From positions 1-41,456 of the forward strand of contig DTUY01000392.1 of NCBI GenBank assembly GCA_012963885.1: DNA of 41,456 nt, in the 5' to 3' direction. Positions 25,622 to 34,429 of this stretch are shown in pieces. Position numbers and translations under genes: made by a program. The stretch comes from Candidatus Poribacteria bacterium. GTDB taxonomy: Bacteria > Poribacteria > WGA-4E > UBA9662. Positions within the stretch are counted from its first letter, which is position 1; each line of letters starts with the position of its first letter. The notes beneath the pieces were generated by a model. That model worked only from the letters and a program-made list of their open reading frames with translations, ran no database searches and was not told the origin of the DNA.

Positions 25622-26655
25622 CACAGATCTTTCAAATATTCCGCCATCTGTTTGGGGCTACCGTCATCTGTCGTTTCCATAGCCGCAATTACCATGATGA
25701 AACTCTTGATATTGTCTGAGATCTGCGTAGCTGAAGGTTTCCCGCCATCAAGCCAACCAATAAACTCATCAAAAAGGTAACCGTGAGCCAACCGCTCAAT
25801 ACTTGGTGCTTCATAGGTCTCTGTTTCCTGACCGACCCGGTAAATCTTAATTTGATTCCCACCGGAGATTTCGACAGTTCCTTCTTCGAACTCAAGTCGG
25901 TAATACTCACTATTCCAGCAATTGGTAATACCCGCGGCCGAGCTATTGCCTTCATAACATGCATGGACACCGTTATTCATTTTCATCAGGTAATAGCCAC
26001 TGGAAAAGTGTTTAAAACTTGACCACTCCGGATTCCAACCAAAACCCGTCAATGTCTCACAATCACCTCCGGAGAGGAAACGCAACATATCAAAATGGTG
26101 TACCGAGCCTTCAAAGAGCAGGCTGAAGTCCATGTCATGCCGCCAAGCCTTGCCCCAAGAACCAGGCCTGCGATAATCACAAGCATAGCGACTGAAAACA
26201 TGCTGGAGACGTCCTAATCTTCCTTCTTCTCTGATCCTCACCAGTTCCTGCTTATTGGCCGCATAACGATAATTCTGGATGATAGCACAGGGCAAATTTG
26301 TCTCTCGTGACGTGCGCACCATCGCCTTGGCTGCCTCAAGTGTATCAGCAATCGGTTTCTCGCAAATGACCGGCATGCCGTTTTCCATGGCGGCTATGGT
26401 TGCCGGACTATGAAAAGGGGGAGGCGTCGCCACACCACAAAAATCGGCTTTGACCGTTGCGCAGGCTTGATTAAAGTCAGTAAACAACTGATCTTTTCCC
26501 AAGCCTAGTGTTTCCGCTTGCTGATCTAGCACCTTTTGTTGGATATCGGCTAATCCGATAATTTTCACCTGATCGCTGAATTCATTAACCAATCGGTTAA
26601 TCCAACCGCCAGCCATCCCACTGCCACCAATCATCAAACAAGTTTTGATTGCCAT
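25621..26655 (-). CDS. Gfo/Idh/MocA family NAD(P)-dependent oxidoreductase
   Basis: A 344-aa two-domain oxidoreductase. The N-terminal Rossmann fold has CLMIGGSGMAGGW (6-18), ADIQQK, GVATPPPFHSP and the family's VICEKPIADT (EKP at 99-101). The C-terminal beta-sheet domain includes WRHDMDFSLLFEGSVHHFDMLRF, where the catalytic His region lies, and ends PKQMAEYLKDL. Members oxidise or reduce sugars, inositols and related polyols; the substrate is unknown. It reads away from the M81 gene, which ends upstream on the same strand with a 36-base gap, so both may form one operon. Its stop overlaps a relic TPR-methyltransferase start. Confidence 0.88.
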   Translation of the reverse strand: MAIKTCLMIGGSGMAGGWINRLVNEFSDQVKIIGLADIQQKVLDQQAETLGLGKDQLFTDFNQACATVKADFCGVATPPPFHSPATIAAMENGMPVICEKPIADTLEAAKAMVRTSRETNLPCAIIQNYRYAANKQELVRIREEGRLGRLQHVFSRYACDYRRPGSWGKAWRHDMDFSLLFEGSVHHFDMLRFLSGGDCETLTGFGWNPEWSSFKHFSSGYYLMKMNNGVHACYEGNSSAAGITNCWNSEYYRLEFEEGTVEISGGNQIKIYRVGQETETYEAPSIERLAHGYLFDEFIGWLDGGKPSATQISDNIKSFIMVIAAMETTDDGSPKQMAEYLKDL

Positions 26656-26691
26656 AGAATTTATTCCTCTAGATAAGTGATTTACTTCATT

Positions 26692-28140
26692 TTAACGCAA
26701 TGCATGCCGAGATGGAGACCATTCAAAATCCCGATCTAAAGGATAGATAGGTCTTCGAACTCGATTGAATGGTAAACTCTCAATGTCTTCGTTACTGACT
26801 CCAGGGGACAAAGCCATAATTGACCTGGGTGCGATATCTCGTAGTTCCGGGAATAAATAACCTAGTTTGACAACAACAATATCCCGCGAAAACAGATCAA
26901 TATTGAGGGCTTTAAACTGGTCGGGAGAAATGAAGGCACGGCGGTCAGCCGTCAGAATGACCTCGATCCCATTGTGTGCTGAATCCTCTCCATCAATCTG
27001 AAAGACTGCGGTCTTGCTGTCATCGGACAAAAAGGTTACCCGCCCGGTAATCGTAAGTGGCTCGGCGTGTATCGTATCCAGTTTCCCGCCAATTGACAGA
27101 GACATTTTCGATCCTAACCCTTCTGCAACACAGGTTTTAACCGCTTTCGCATCTGCGATAGCCGCAACCACCGCATTCTTGACATTTTTGGCTAATAACC
27201 GTTCAAGAAAGATAGGGATATCCCCTGTTGCACCTGCTGTCGGGTTATCACCGGAGTCGGAGATAAAAACCGGTTTTTGAGCAAAAGACAAGGCCTCATC
27301 AATGGATTCGTCTACCGGGTAGGTCTCGACATCAAAGTGAAATGCTTCCCTTCGATTCCAGAAGGTTTCAGCCAAACGTTCCGCCTGCTCATAGGCCATG
27401 TCCCTATCATTCTCAGCTATTACCACAACGCTTGCCGAAGCATGGGGAACATCTGCCCAAGCAAAACCAACCATAATTGATGTGTCTAGGATACCCGGCA
27501 CCTGATTTACCTCTTCAATCATAGCGTACAGAGAAGCCGCAGGTTCCAATTCCGTAATTACTTTCTCACCCGGCAGTAAAATTGGCACCGGAATCCAAGC
27601 TGTTTTCGGTTTCAGGTTATTCTGCCAAGCATGAATTAACAAAGATGCTGCACGACAACGTGTTTCTGCAGCATCACGATGGGGCGCAGTTCGGTAAGCG
27701 GTCAAGAGATCCACCGATTCAACCAGCTTCGAAGTCAGGTTGCCGTGAAGATCAAGGCTGACCGAGATCAGTACATCTTCTCCCACCACAGCACGGATTG
27801 AACTCACCAAGTCACCTTCACCGTCACCAACTTCCTCAACTTCCATGGCACCATGCAATGTCAGGCAGATACCGTCCAGATCTTTAGCCAACTTGATCTT
27901 TTGCAGAATTTCGTTTTTTAATACCTGATAACACGACTTTTTAATGATTCCTGACGGTGTCCCCCTCGCAAACAGTGTTGGTACGATCTCTACGTTATGC
28001 TGACGGTAGAGTTGGCGCAGATTGTCATCCAATAATAAGTCTTCTCCTCTGGTAACGACCAAATCTTCCAGATCTGTCAACAACGGCGAAAAAGTTGTTC
28101 CTTCATGACTCATCCCACCGATAGCAATACGCACAATCAT
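26692..28140 (-). CDS. M81 family metallopeptidase (MlrC/microcystinase-like)
   Basis: A 482-aa zinc hydrolase of the MlrC family. Residues 1-290 form the M81 N-terminal domain, with GGMSHEGTTFSP at the start and metal-site motifs LHGAM (H96), SLDLHGN (D130, H132) and YRTAPHRD (H154). The C-terminal MlrC domain includes FISDSGDNPTAGATGD (292-307) and GGKLD. The family is named for the last step of microcystin breakdown, but most members act on unknown linear peptides or amides. It is 36 bases upstream of the Gfo/Idh gene and divergent from the glycoside-hydrolase-like gene. Length and motifs are complete. Confidence 0.9.
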   Translation of the reverse strand: MIVRIAIGGMSHEGTTFSPLLTDLEDLVVTRGEDLLLDDNLRQLYRQHNVEIVPTLFARGTPSGIIKKSCYQVLKNEILQKIKLAKDLDGICLTLHGAMEVEEVGDGEGDLVSSIRAVVGEDVLISVSLDLHGNLTSKLVESVDLLTAYRTAPHRDAAETRCRAASLLIHAWQNNLKPKTAWIPVPILLPGEKVITELEPAASLYAMIEEVNQVPGILDTSIMVGFAWADVPHASASVVVIAENDRDMAYEQAERLAETFWNRREAFHFDVETYPVDESIDEALSFAQKPVFISDSGDNPTAGATGDIPIFLERLLAKNVKNAVVAAIADAKAVKTCVAEGLGSKMSLSIGGKLDTIHAEPLTITGRVTFLSDDSKTAVFQIDGEDSAHNGIEVILTADRRAFISPDQFKALNIDLFSRDIVVVKLGYLFPELRDIAPRSIMALSPGVSNEDIESLPFNRVRRPIYPLDRDFEWSPSRHALR

Positions 28141-28295
28141 TTCCGATTAATTTCGAGTTAAAATGCATTCCAGCGAATGAAATAATGATATATCCTATTT
28201 TATTTGTCAACTCGGAAATCGTTTAATAGAAATTTGGGTTGGCAACAGAACCCAACTATGGCAGAATATAAAAATGGTATCTCACTTCTTGATCA

Positions 28296-29603
28296 ATGAA
28301 TTCCATGAAACCTAAGTTCAATACGGCACCAATAGACAGCCAGATCCAACATCATCCGGTGATGGGTATATCCGAGTGGATGTGCTACTATACCAACTAC
28401 AACAAACCTTGCTCAGGACCTGAGGTTATTGATCAATGCATTGATCTGCACCAGCATTGGGGTATCAATCATATGGTATGGAACTGCGGCCGATCGGTGG
28501 TGGATTACTGGTCAGACCTACCCAACGCAACAATGCAGTGTGTGGACAGCCATCTGGTCGGTGGGCAGGATTGGTCGTTTGTCACCAAAATTATGGAGAA
28601 AATCTGTCCTCTGCGACAGGCGATTTCCCTCTGCCGGGATCGCAGCATGCCGATACTAGGTCGGTTGGGCATGAACAGGCATTACGGCTCAGCGGATTAT
28701 GCTGGTGTGACTTCCCGCTTCGCCTACGATAATCAGCATCTGCATGAAAAGACCAAACTGGGTAACCCTGTTCCGCATCGTCTCTGTTACGCGACTGAAG
28801 AGGTGCAGCAGGAACGAATCGATATCCTGTTAGAAATTCAGAGGATTGGTGTTGATGGACTGGTTCTTGATTTTTGTCGGCAGATCCCCATACTGATGTA
28901 CCATCCAGCACTGGTCGATCCTTTCATAGCTAAACACAGTGTCGATCCCCGAAAGATCCAATCCCGCAATCCGGACGATTTCCAGCAATGGTTCCAGTAT
29001 CGAGCAGATATCCTGACCGGATTCATGAAAAAGTTGAGGCAGGCTGTCCAAAAACAGGAAAAGATGCTGGGATATGCTTGCCCCATTATCACTCGTGTTC
29101 CAGACAATGCTCCCTGGTTGATGATTGCTTTCGGGCTCGATATTGAAAGGTGGTGTGCTAAGGATTTGATCGACGGATTGATGTTGAGTCCATTTCCTCT
29201 TTGCCGAGATGATCCCGGACATTATCATGCTTATCACGTTGAAGTAGCACACCGACACAACAAGATATGTATCGGCGGAATCGGATCAAAGAAACTAATT
29301 GAAAGCGGTACCCAGCAAAACACCGGTTTTTTCGATCCCCAACCAGTTTACAATTGGGCAAAAAAACAATATCAGGCAGGTGTGGACGCCATCAGTCTTT
29401 ACCAAAGTGAAACTCTAGTTCGAATGGATTACTTGAAGGAAACCCTGACTGTAATTGGGGATCAAAAACTGGTTGCTCAACGTGCCAAAACCATGCCTGA
29501 ACCTGATTTTCCTTCGGATTATCCAATATGCATGGATTGGCACACAAACGTGCCAGGTCAACACAGCATTGATGTTTCTCAGGTGGGCGATGGAGCCCTA
29601 TGA
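28296..29603 (+). CDS. Putative glycoside-hydrolase-like TIM-barrel protein
   Basis: A 435-aa protein without a signal peptide. The clearest segment is IGVDGLVLDFCRQIPILMYH followed by PALVDPFIAKHSVDPRKI and a WFQYRADILTGFMKKLRQ helix. That layout (an LDFxR strand, then a 'YHP.LV..F...' helix, then 'W..FRA..LT.FM..LR') is what I associate with family-10-like or GHL10-type glycosylhydrolases. The Asp in LDF would be in the active-site region. Other barrel strands include ISLCRDRSMPILGRLGMN and DLIDGLMLSPFPLC. Exact family and substrate are uncertain. No clear ribosome site precedes the ATG. The gene ends one base before the convergent DUF3179 gene ends. Confidence 0.65.
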   Translation: MNSMKPKFNTAPIDSQIQHHPVMGISEWMCYYTNYNKPCSGPEVIDQCIDLHQHWGINHMVWNCGRSVVDYWSDLPNATMQCVDSHLVGGQDWSFVTKIMEKICPLRQAISLCRDRSMPILGRLGMNRHYGSADYAGVTSRFAYDNQHLHEKTKLGNPVPHRLCYATEEVQQERIDILLEIQRIGVDGLVLDFCRQIPILMYHPALVDPFIAKHSVDPRKIQSRNPDDFQQWFQYRADILTGFMKKLRQAVQKQEKMLGYACPIITRVPDNAPWLMIAFGLDIERWCAKDLIDGLMLSPFPLCRDDPGHYHAYHVEVAHRHNKICIGGIGSKKLIESGTQQNTGFFDPQPVYNWAKKQYQAGVDAISLYQSETLVRMDYLKETLTVIGDQKLVAQRAKTMPEPDFPSDYPICMDWHTNVPGQHSIDVSQVGDGAL

Positions 29604-30695
29604 CTAACGATAAACAGTTGTCTCAGGATGATAACGCGCCCAGGCAAACCAATAGACGTTGATAGCCGGATATCTCTTCAGTTTTTCCCCTTTCAGTCGC
29701 CCTTTTACCGCAGTACCTGTAATCAGGTTCCATAATGTTTCTGTTTGCTTGTCTTGCACCAGATAATCAGCATGGTCGACAAAAGTAAGTTTCTCTGTTT
29801 CCAACAAGCTAAGAAAAACCGCAGTTGCCCCTGAGTCGTTATGGTGGAAAACCAAGACAGGTGTCTGATCTATGGTATCATTGATAACTGCTTTCCCCTT
29901 GAAAATGGAGAAAGGATAGGCACGGTAATGACCATCAATGCGCGCACCGACAACCTGCTCTTTGTTTCGCAACCGAAAATCATTATATTTGATCCTGCTG
30001 ATGCCGGTTCTCGAACTCCGGTGGTACTGTCGATACCTGTCCTGTACTTCATCTTCCCGTTGTTGCCCGGGGTGATTTGGATTATAAGCAACTGAAAGCA
30101 CTTTGGTCTCAGGATAATTTGTTTTCCAAACCTGCCAAGTGATCTTGGGCATACTGACCAGTGTCTTCAACTGTTTTCCCTGGCAAGTACCTTCCACCGC
30201 TTGGCCGGTAATATGTGACCACAGGCTCCGTGTTTGATGGTCATACATCAGCAGGGCATCACGCCAAAGTTTACCTGAAACACCAAAGGTGTATACTTGT
30301 CCGTCAATCTCCCGGCTATACACGATAGCCGTATTGCAAAGCGGTCACCAGGTTGTGGCTATGGGAATGTCGCCAACCTGGTCGTTAACAATCTCATGAT
30401 CGTTCAGTAAACGAATGGAATACGCATGACTATCACCATTCAAACTGACACCAATTATCGGCGAATTGACATCCAACTTGGCTTGGTTAGCCTCTACAAA
30501 TCGGGGATCGATGATAGCTGGAATGGCATCAAAAGGCAATACCGTCATAATCGGATCGGAGGAATAGTCGGCATTGGCCATGGTAAACTGACTCCATTGG
30601 TTTTGCGCCTCTGTATCTAGAACTAAGAAATTGGCCGATAATAAAATTATTAGCGTAACAGTTAACGGCAAATATTGTCTGCCAATTCTAATCAT
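29604..30695 (-). CDS. DUF3179 protein with an in-frame UGA at the conserved Cys (candidate selenoprotein)
   Basis: From the ATG at 30695 the frame encodes a signal peptide or N-terminal anchor (PLTVTLIILLSANFLVLDTEA), then the DUF3179 start (FDAIPAIIDPRF, SHAYSIRLLNDHEIVND, GDIPIATTW). At codon 117 (30345-30347) there is a TGA, after which PLCNTAIVYSREIDGQVYTF continues in the same frame to a TAG at 29604, 363 residues if read through. The family motif is 'TWCPLCNT', so the TGA replaces the first Cys of CxxC. The second half (DGHYRAYPFSIFKGKAVIND, ETLWNLITGTAVKG) is a diverged internal repeat lacking the Cys pair. No other lesion is present. Either UGA is read as selenocysteine (see the hairpin at 30313-30331) or it is a nonsense mutation. 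The family's function is unknown. Confidence 0.7.
30313..30331 (-). promoter_or_regulatory. SECIS-like hairpin downstream of the in-frame UGA
   Basis: On the minus strand CGGCTAT and ATAGCCG form a perfect 7-bp stem with a CGTGT loop, starting 13 bases after the UGA, so the loop begins 20 bases after it. Bacterial SECIS elements lie within the coding region just downstream of UGA and have a short stem and a small loop with a G among its first bases; this fits. The same bases also encode conserved residues (TAIVYSR), so chance is possible. Confidence 0.4.
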
Positions 30696-31005
30696 AAAGA
30701 AACTACCTAATATAAATTAATGCCGAGCCTTCAACCTTCAATATACATTCATCATGAAAATCAGACAACAAAAATCACCAACGGTTTTTCAGGCTAGCGT
30801 GCAGCTATCAGGAATCATTGACGAAGTGATGTCAACACACGTGATAGAATTGTTTGACATAAGGAATGTTCATCTAAGAATTGGTTTCCTTGACTGCACT
30901 ATGAAAGAACATGTTTCTTAAATTTAAGGCCAATTTTCAGACTATTTTGGCAGGAAGAACATAAGGACGGAATCGTGTGAAAGAGGTTGGAAGGAGAATC
31001 TTTAA

Positions 31006-31236
31006 CTAAGTATTCAGCGAACAAATCTTATGCCATCTCGACTGCTGTAAATCCAAATCCTGAAGTTGCAACTGCTGAGTACCAAGCTGCGTCGCCAGTT
31101 TGGTTACCTGTAAATCCGGTAGATGGTCTTCTGTCCTTGCTTGGGTAATCTTGACCTGAAGTTTTTTTATCTGTTGGCTAAGATTATCTTTCAAATACCT
31201 GAAGTAATCCGTTAAGCAGTCAGCGTGCTTATCCAT
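31006..31236 (-). CDS. Small hypothetical protein, helical
   Basis: A 76-aa frame rich in Leu, Gln, Lys and Asp with heptad-like spacing (YLKDNLSQQIKKLQVKITQA ... LATQLGTQQLQLQDLDLQQS), suggesting a coiled coil. It has no recognised domain and no good ribosome site. It could be a fragment of a longer protein, for instance a transposase linker, or not be expressed. Confidence 0.3.
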   Translation of the reverse strand: MDKHADCLTDYFRYLKDNLSQQIKKLQVKITQARTEDHLPDLQVTKLATQLGTQQLQLQDLDLQQSRWHKICSLNT

Positions 31237-31330
31237 GCTGCAAGAAACGTAAAGCTGTTACGACCGGTTTCACCCCTATTTATCCAAATATTGCTAACCC
31301 AACGTATTAGCTCGTTACCTAATTAATTTA

Positions 31331-31343
31331 GTTGTAATACAAC
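31331..31343. promoter_or_regulatory. Palindrome upstream of the FIST promoter
   Basis: GTTGTA-A-TACAAC is a perfect 13-base dyad that ends 7 bases upstream of the -35 box of the FIST gene. This is a plausible site for a small dimeric regulator, from position and symmetry only. Confidence 0.35.
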
Positions 31344-31350
31344 ATCTCAG

Positions 31351-31379
31351 TTGAGTAATTGATTAAATTCTTTTATACT
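31351..31379 (+). promoter_or_regulatory. Sigma-70-type promoter of the FIST gene
   Basis: TTGAGT (31351-31356), a 17-base spacer and TATACT (31374-31379) match the -35/-10 pattern at 4 and 5 of 6 positions. Transcription would begin about 50 bases before the GTG start of the FIST gene. Confidence 0.5.
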
Positions 31380-31435
31380 GTCATATTATGTCGGATACCA
31401 TAACTAATCAAGAATTAAAGAAAGGTGAACTATAA

Positions 31436-32605
31436 GTGATTCGTGCTGGAGTTGGATACAGTCATAATATCTCTACTGCTGAGGCAACCGAGCAAGCGGT
31501 TACAACGGCTATGAGCAACGCCAAGATCGCCAAATCGGATTTGGTGTTTGTTTTCGCAACAGTCAATTATGCTAGCGAATATCAGCAAATTTTTGAAGGT
31601 ATTAAGGATATTTCTGGATCTGATTGTTTAGTTGGTTGTAGCGGAATGTCTGTTCTAACTTCAGCTGGTGAATTTGAAGGCCAATCTACTATTGCTGTTA
31701 TGGTGGTGCGCTCAGATCAGTTCTTTATACACCCACTTCTTGAGACAAAAAACGATATCGCGTCCATCAGTGCCATTATAGACAGTCACGTTTCAGCTGC
31801 AGATAATTCGCTTTTAACCATCTTTCCGGATATTCGAAGTGACTTGCCAACACAACTAATTCAAAAAACCGAAGAGCTTCAATTTAAGGTGCCGATCGTC
31901 GGAGCAGCCGCTTCCGGTAACCCGACAACTGGGCAAATGCACCAATGGTGTGGCGAAAGAATAGTAGAAGCCAGTATCTCCGGCGCTCTGCTAACGGGTT
32001 CTTTCCATACTGAAGTCGGAGTTGCCCAAGGCTGTCAACCGTTTGGAAAGACGTCCGAAATCACTCGTGCTGAAGGCAAAAAGATCTTTGAATTGGATGA
32101 AACTCCGGCGCTTGAAGTATTGCAGAAATCTCTGGAGTTGTTAACCGAAGAAGACATACAGAGATCAGGTGGAATGGTTTTTCTCGGTATGGCTATGGAC
32201 GATTCTAATCGGTCTCCGGAGATTGGAGACTACTTGATCCGAAATATTGTGAGTATTGATCGAGAAAGTTCGGCTGTTGAATCTGCAGAGCATATTACAG
32301 AGGGTCAGATAGTCCAATTCCATTTGAGAACGCCCTATGCGGCTAGACAAGAGATTCAGACAATTATCGATCGCATAAGTCAAAAGGCACAACAACATCC
32401 ACCAGTTTTCGGACTCTACTTTAATTGTATGGGTAGAGGCACAGGACTTTACGGTGAGAAGAATTATGATATTGGAATTATCAAAGCAAAGTTCCCTGAT
32501 CTGCCGATAATTGGTTTTTTTGGGAACGCTGAATATGCACCGATTGGCAACCGAAATTTCATGCATGCTTATACCGGAGCTTTTGTTACCTGCTCTGAAG
32601 AATAA
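31436..32605 (+). CDS. FIST domain sensor-type protein
   Basis: A 389-aa protein with FIST_N (residues ~30-225: VFVFATVNYASEYQQIFEGI, LVGCSGMSV, VGAAASG) and FIST_C (~225-370: ALEVLQKSLELL, FLGMAMDD, GQIVQFHLRTP). It ends in PVFGLYFNCMGRG, FPDLPIIGFFGNAEYAP and AYTGAFV, the hallmark closing motifs. The start is GTG at 31436 with AAAGGTGA upstream. FIST domains are thought to sense small ligands such as amino acids, usually attached to signalling output domains; here the domain stands alone. It has its own promoter. A tie to the transport genes downstream is possible but not shown. Confidence 0.9.
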   Translation: MIRAGVGYSHNISTAEATEQAVTTAMSNAKIAKSDLVFVFATVNYASEYQQIFEGIKDISGSDCLVGCSGMSVLTSAGEFEGQSTIAVMVVRSDQFFIHPLLETKNDIASISAIIDSHVSAADNSLLTIFPDIRSDLPTQLIQKTEELQFKVPIVGAAASGNPTTGQMHQWCGERIVEASISGALLTGSFHTEVGVAQGCQPFGKTSEITRAEGKKIFELDETPALEVLQKSLELLTEEDIQRSGGMVFLGMAMDDSNRSPEIGDYLIRNIVSIDRESSAVESAEHITEGQIVQFHLRTPYAARQEIQTIIDRISQKAQQHPPVFGLYFNCMGRGTGLYGEKNYDIGIIKAKFPDLPIIGFFGNAEYAPIGNRNFMHAYTGAFVTCSEE

Positions 32606-32671
32606 AAAAAACGGACATAACTCAACATCAACTTTAAGCAGCTGGTTTAGATAGAAAACAGTGAACTCTAT

Positions 32672-34401
32672 ATGAACCTTTCTCCCATCGATATTACGAT
32701 CATTTCATTATTGGCTATATCCTCTTTGCCCTTGGGTTGAGTATCTACTACCCCAAACGGGCAGGCTCAAATATCAACGAGTTTTTTATCTCAAGTAGGA
32801 ATTTACCTTGGTGGCTGGCGGGTACATCAATGGTGGCAACAACCTTTGCTGCCGATACGCCCCTAGCTGTTACCGGTCTTGTGGTGGAAGGTGGTATCGC
32901 TGGAAACTGGCTTTGGTGGAATGGTGTTTTAGGCGGAATGCTAGCAACATTCCTATTCTCTCGTCTTTGGCGACGGGCTGAAATCCTGACTGACGTTGAA
33001 CTGACAGAATTGCGCTATGAAGGTAAATCAGCTAGCATCTTGCGTGGATTTCGCGCACTCTACACTGCCCTACCGCTGAATTGTATTACCATGGGATGGG
33101 TGATTCTTGCTATGCAGAAAGTGGTGGTTCTGACCTTTAACTTGCCAGATACGACCTCTTGGAAAATTGTTGCTGTTCTCATCTGTATGGTTATTGCCGG
33201 TATTTATTGTGCGATGTCCGGCTTTGGGGGGGTTGTGATGACTGATCTGATCCAGTTTAGTATGGCCATGATTGGATCTATCGCTCTAGCCATCATCGCA
33301 GTCAGGAAAATTGGCGGAATTGAATCACTGAAAATTCAAATAGCTGAGCTGCATGGAGCAGATCACCACATACTGAACTTGCTACCTGACTTTAGCCTAG
33401 GAAAAACGGCGATATTAACATTCGGTGTTTATCTCGGAGTACAGTGGTGGGCAGCCAATGGTGTAGACGGTGGCGGCTACATTGCTCAACGTATGTTTTC
33501 CACTAAAGATGAGCAAAATTCGTTATTGGCAACCTTCTAGTACAACATCGCTCACTACACACTACGGCCATGGCCATGGATACTCGTGGCCTTGGTATCT
33601 ATGGTGGCCTATCCAGATTTGGCCGACCCGGAAGCAGGATACCCCAAACTAATGCTGGAGTATATGCCTGCCGGGTTACTTGGATTGATGATGGCGGCAT
33701 TCTTAGCAGCATTTATGTCAACCATCGACACCCATCTTAACTGGGGCGCGTCATACTTGGTAAATGACTTCTATAAACGTTTCTTGAAGCCTTCGGCTGA
33801 TGACCGTCATTATGTCATAGTTTCACGCATCTCGGTGGTAACCATTATGATTTTTGCTGGTGTAGTTAGTCTATTCCTTGATTCAATTGCCGGCGCTTGG
33901 AAATTCCTTATTGCACTTAACGCCGGTATCGGTTTGGTGCAGATCCTACGCTGGTATTGGTGGCGAGTTAATGCTTGGTCGGAAATCTCGGCTATGGCAG
34001 CCTCGGCCATAACAACCACTATTGTGTACATCTTACCGCAAACTAAAGGTGATTTTGCTATGCAAATGCTAATTATTGTTCCAACTTCGACGCTAGCATG
34101 GTTAATTGCAACTTGGATAACATCACCCGTTTCAGATAAAAAACTGGTTGCCTTCTACAACCGAGTTCAACCTAATGGTGGATTTTGGGCACACATCCCT
34201 AGTCTGACCAATGCCCATCCAGTGTCGCAGAGTCATGCACCAGCACTGCTACACTGGATGTTAGGTTCTATCTTTGTCTATTCAACACTGTTTGGCTTTG
34301 GTAAATTGATCTTAGGATTTTACAACGTCGGAATAATCTTCCTGCTGATAGCCTTAACAACAGGAAGCTTGGTTTATCAAGGACTCTCAAGTTATGATTA
34401 A
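32672..34401 (+). pseudogene. Sodium:solute symporter (SSS family), interrupted twice
   Basis: The ATG at 32672 gives MNLSPIDITII. Between 32700 and 32712 a frame change is needed to reach IGYILFALGLSIYYPKRAG, the usual first helix of SSS transporters. The protein then reads well (NEFFISSRNLPWWLAGTSMV, GNWLWWNGVLGGML) to an in-frame TAG at 33538-33540, at ATF-stop-YNIAHYTLRPWPW, where the family has Trp (TGG to TAG). After it the frame continues to 34401 with MPAGLLGLMMAAFLAAFMSTIDTHLN, the conserved Na+-site helix. About 575 residues and 13 spans in all. Two separate breaks suggest true inactivation, though sequencing error cannot be excluded for the frameshift. The substrate is unknown. Confidence 0.75.
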
Positions 34402-34429
34402 ACAACGCTGATAATTGAAGGATTGACCT

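Larger units (their letters stand above)
30696..31435. other. A+T-rich intergenic region between divergent genes
   Basis: About 740 bases between the DUF3179 start (minus) and the FIST gene (plus). It holds one short minus-strand frame (31006-31236) and, next to the FIST gene, a promoter and a small palindrome. The rest shows no gene or clear structure. Confidence 0.5.

Noticed and set aside
33538..33540. In-frame TAG as a possible pyrrolysine codon, given the methyl-transfer operon nearby
   Set aside because: It sits in a sodium symporter at a Trp position (TGG to TAG), the gene has a second lesion, and there is no MttB-type methyltransferase.
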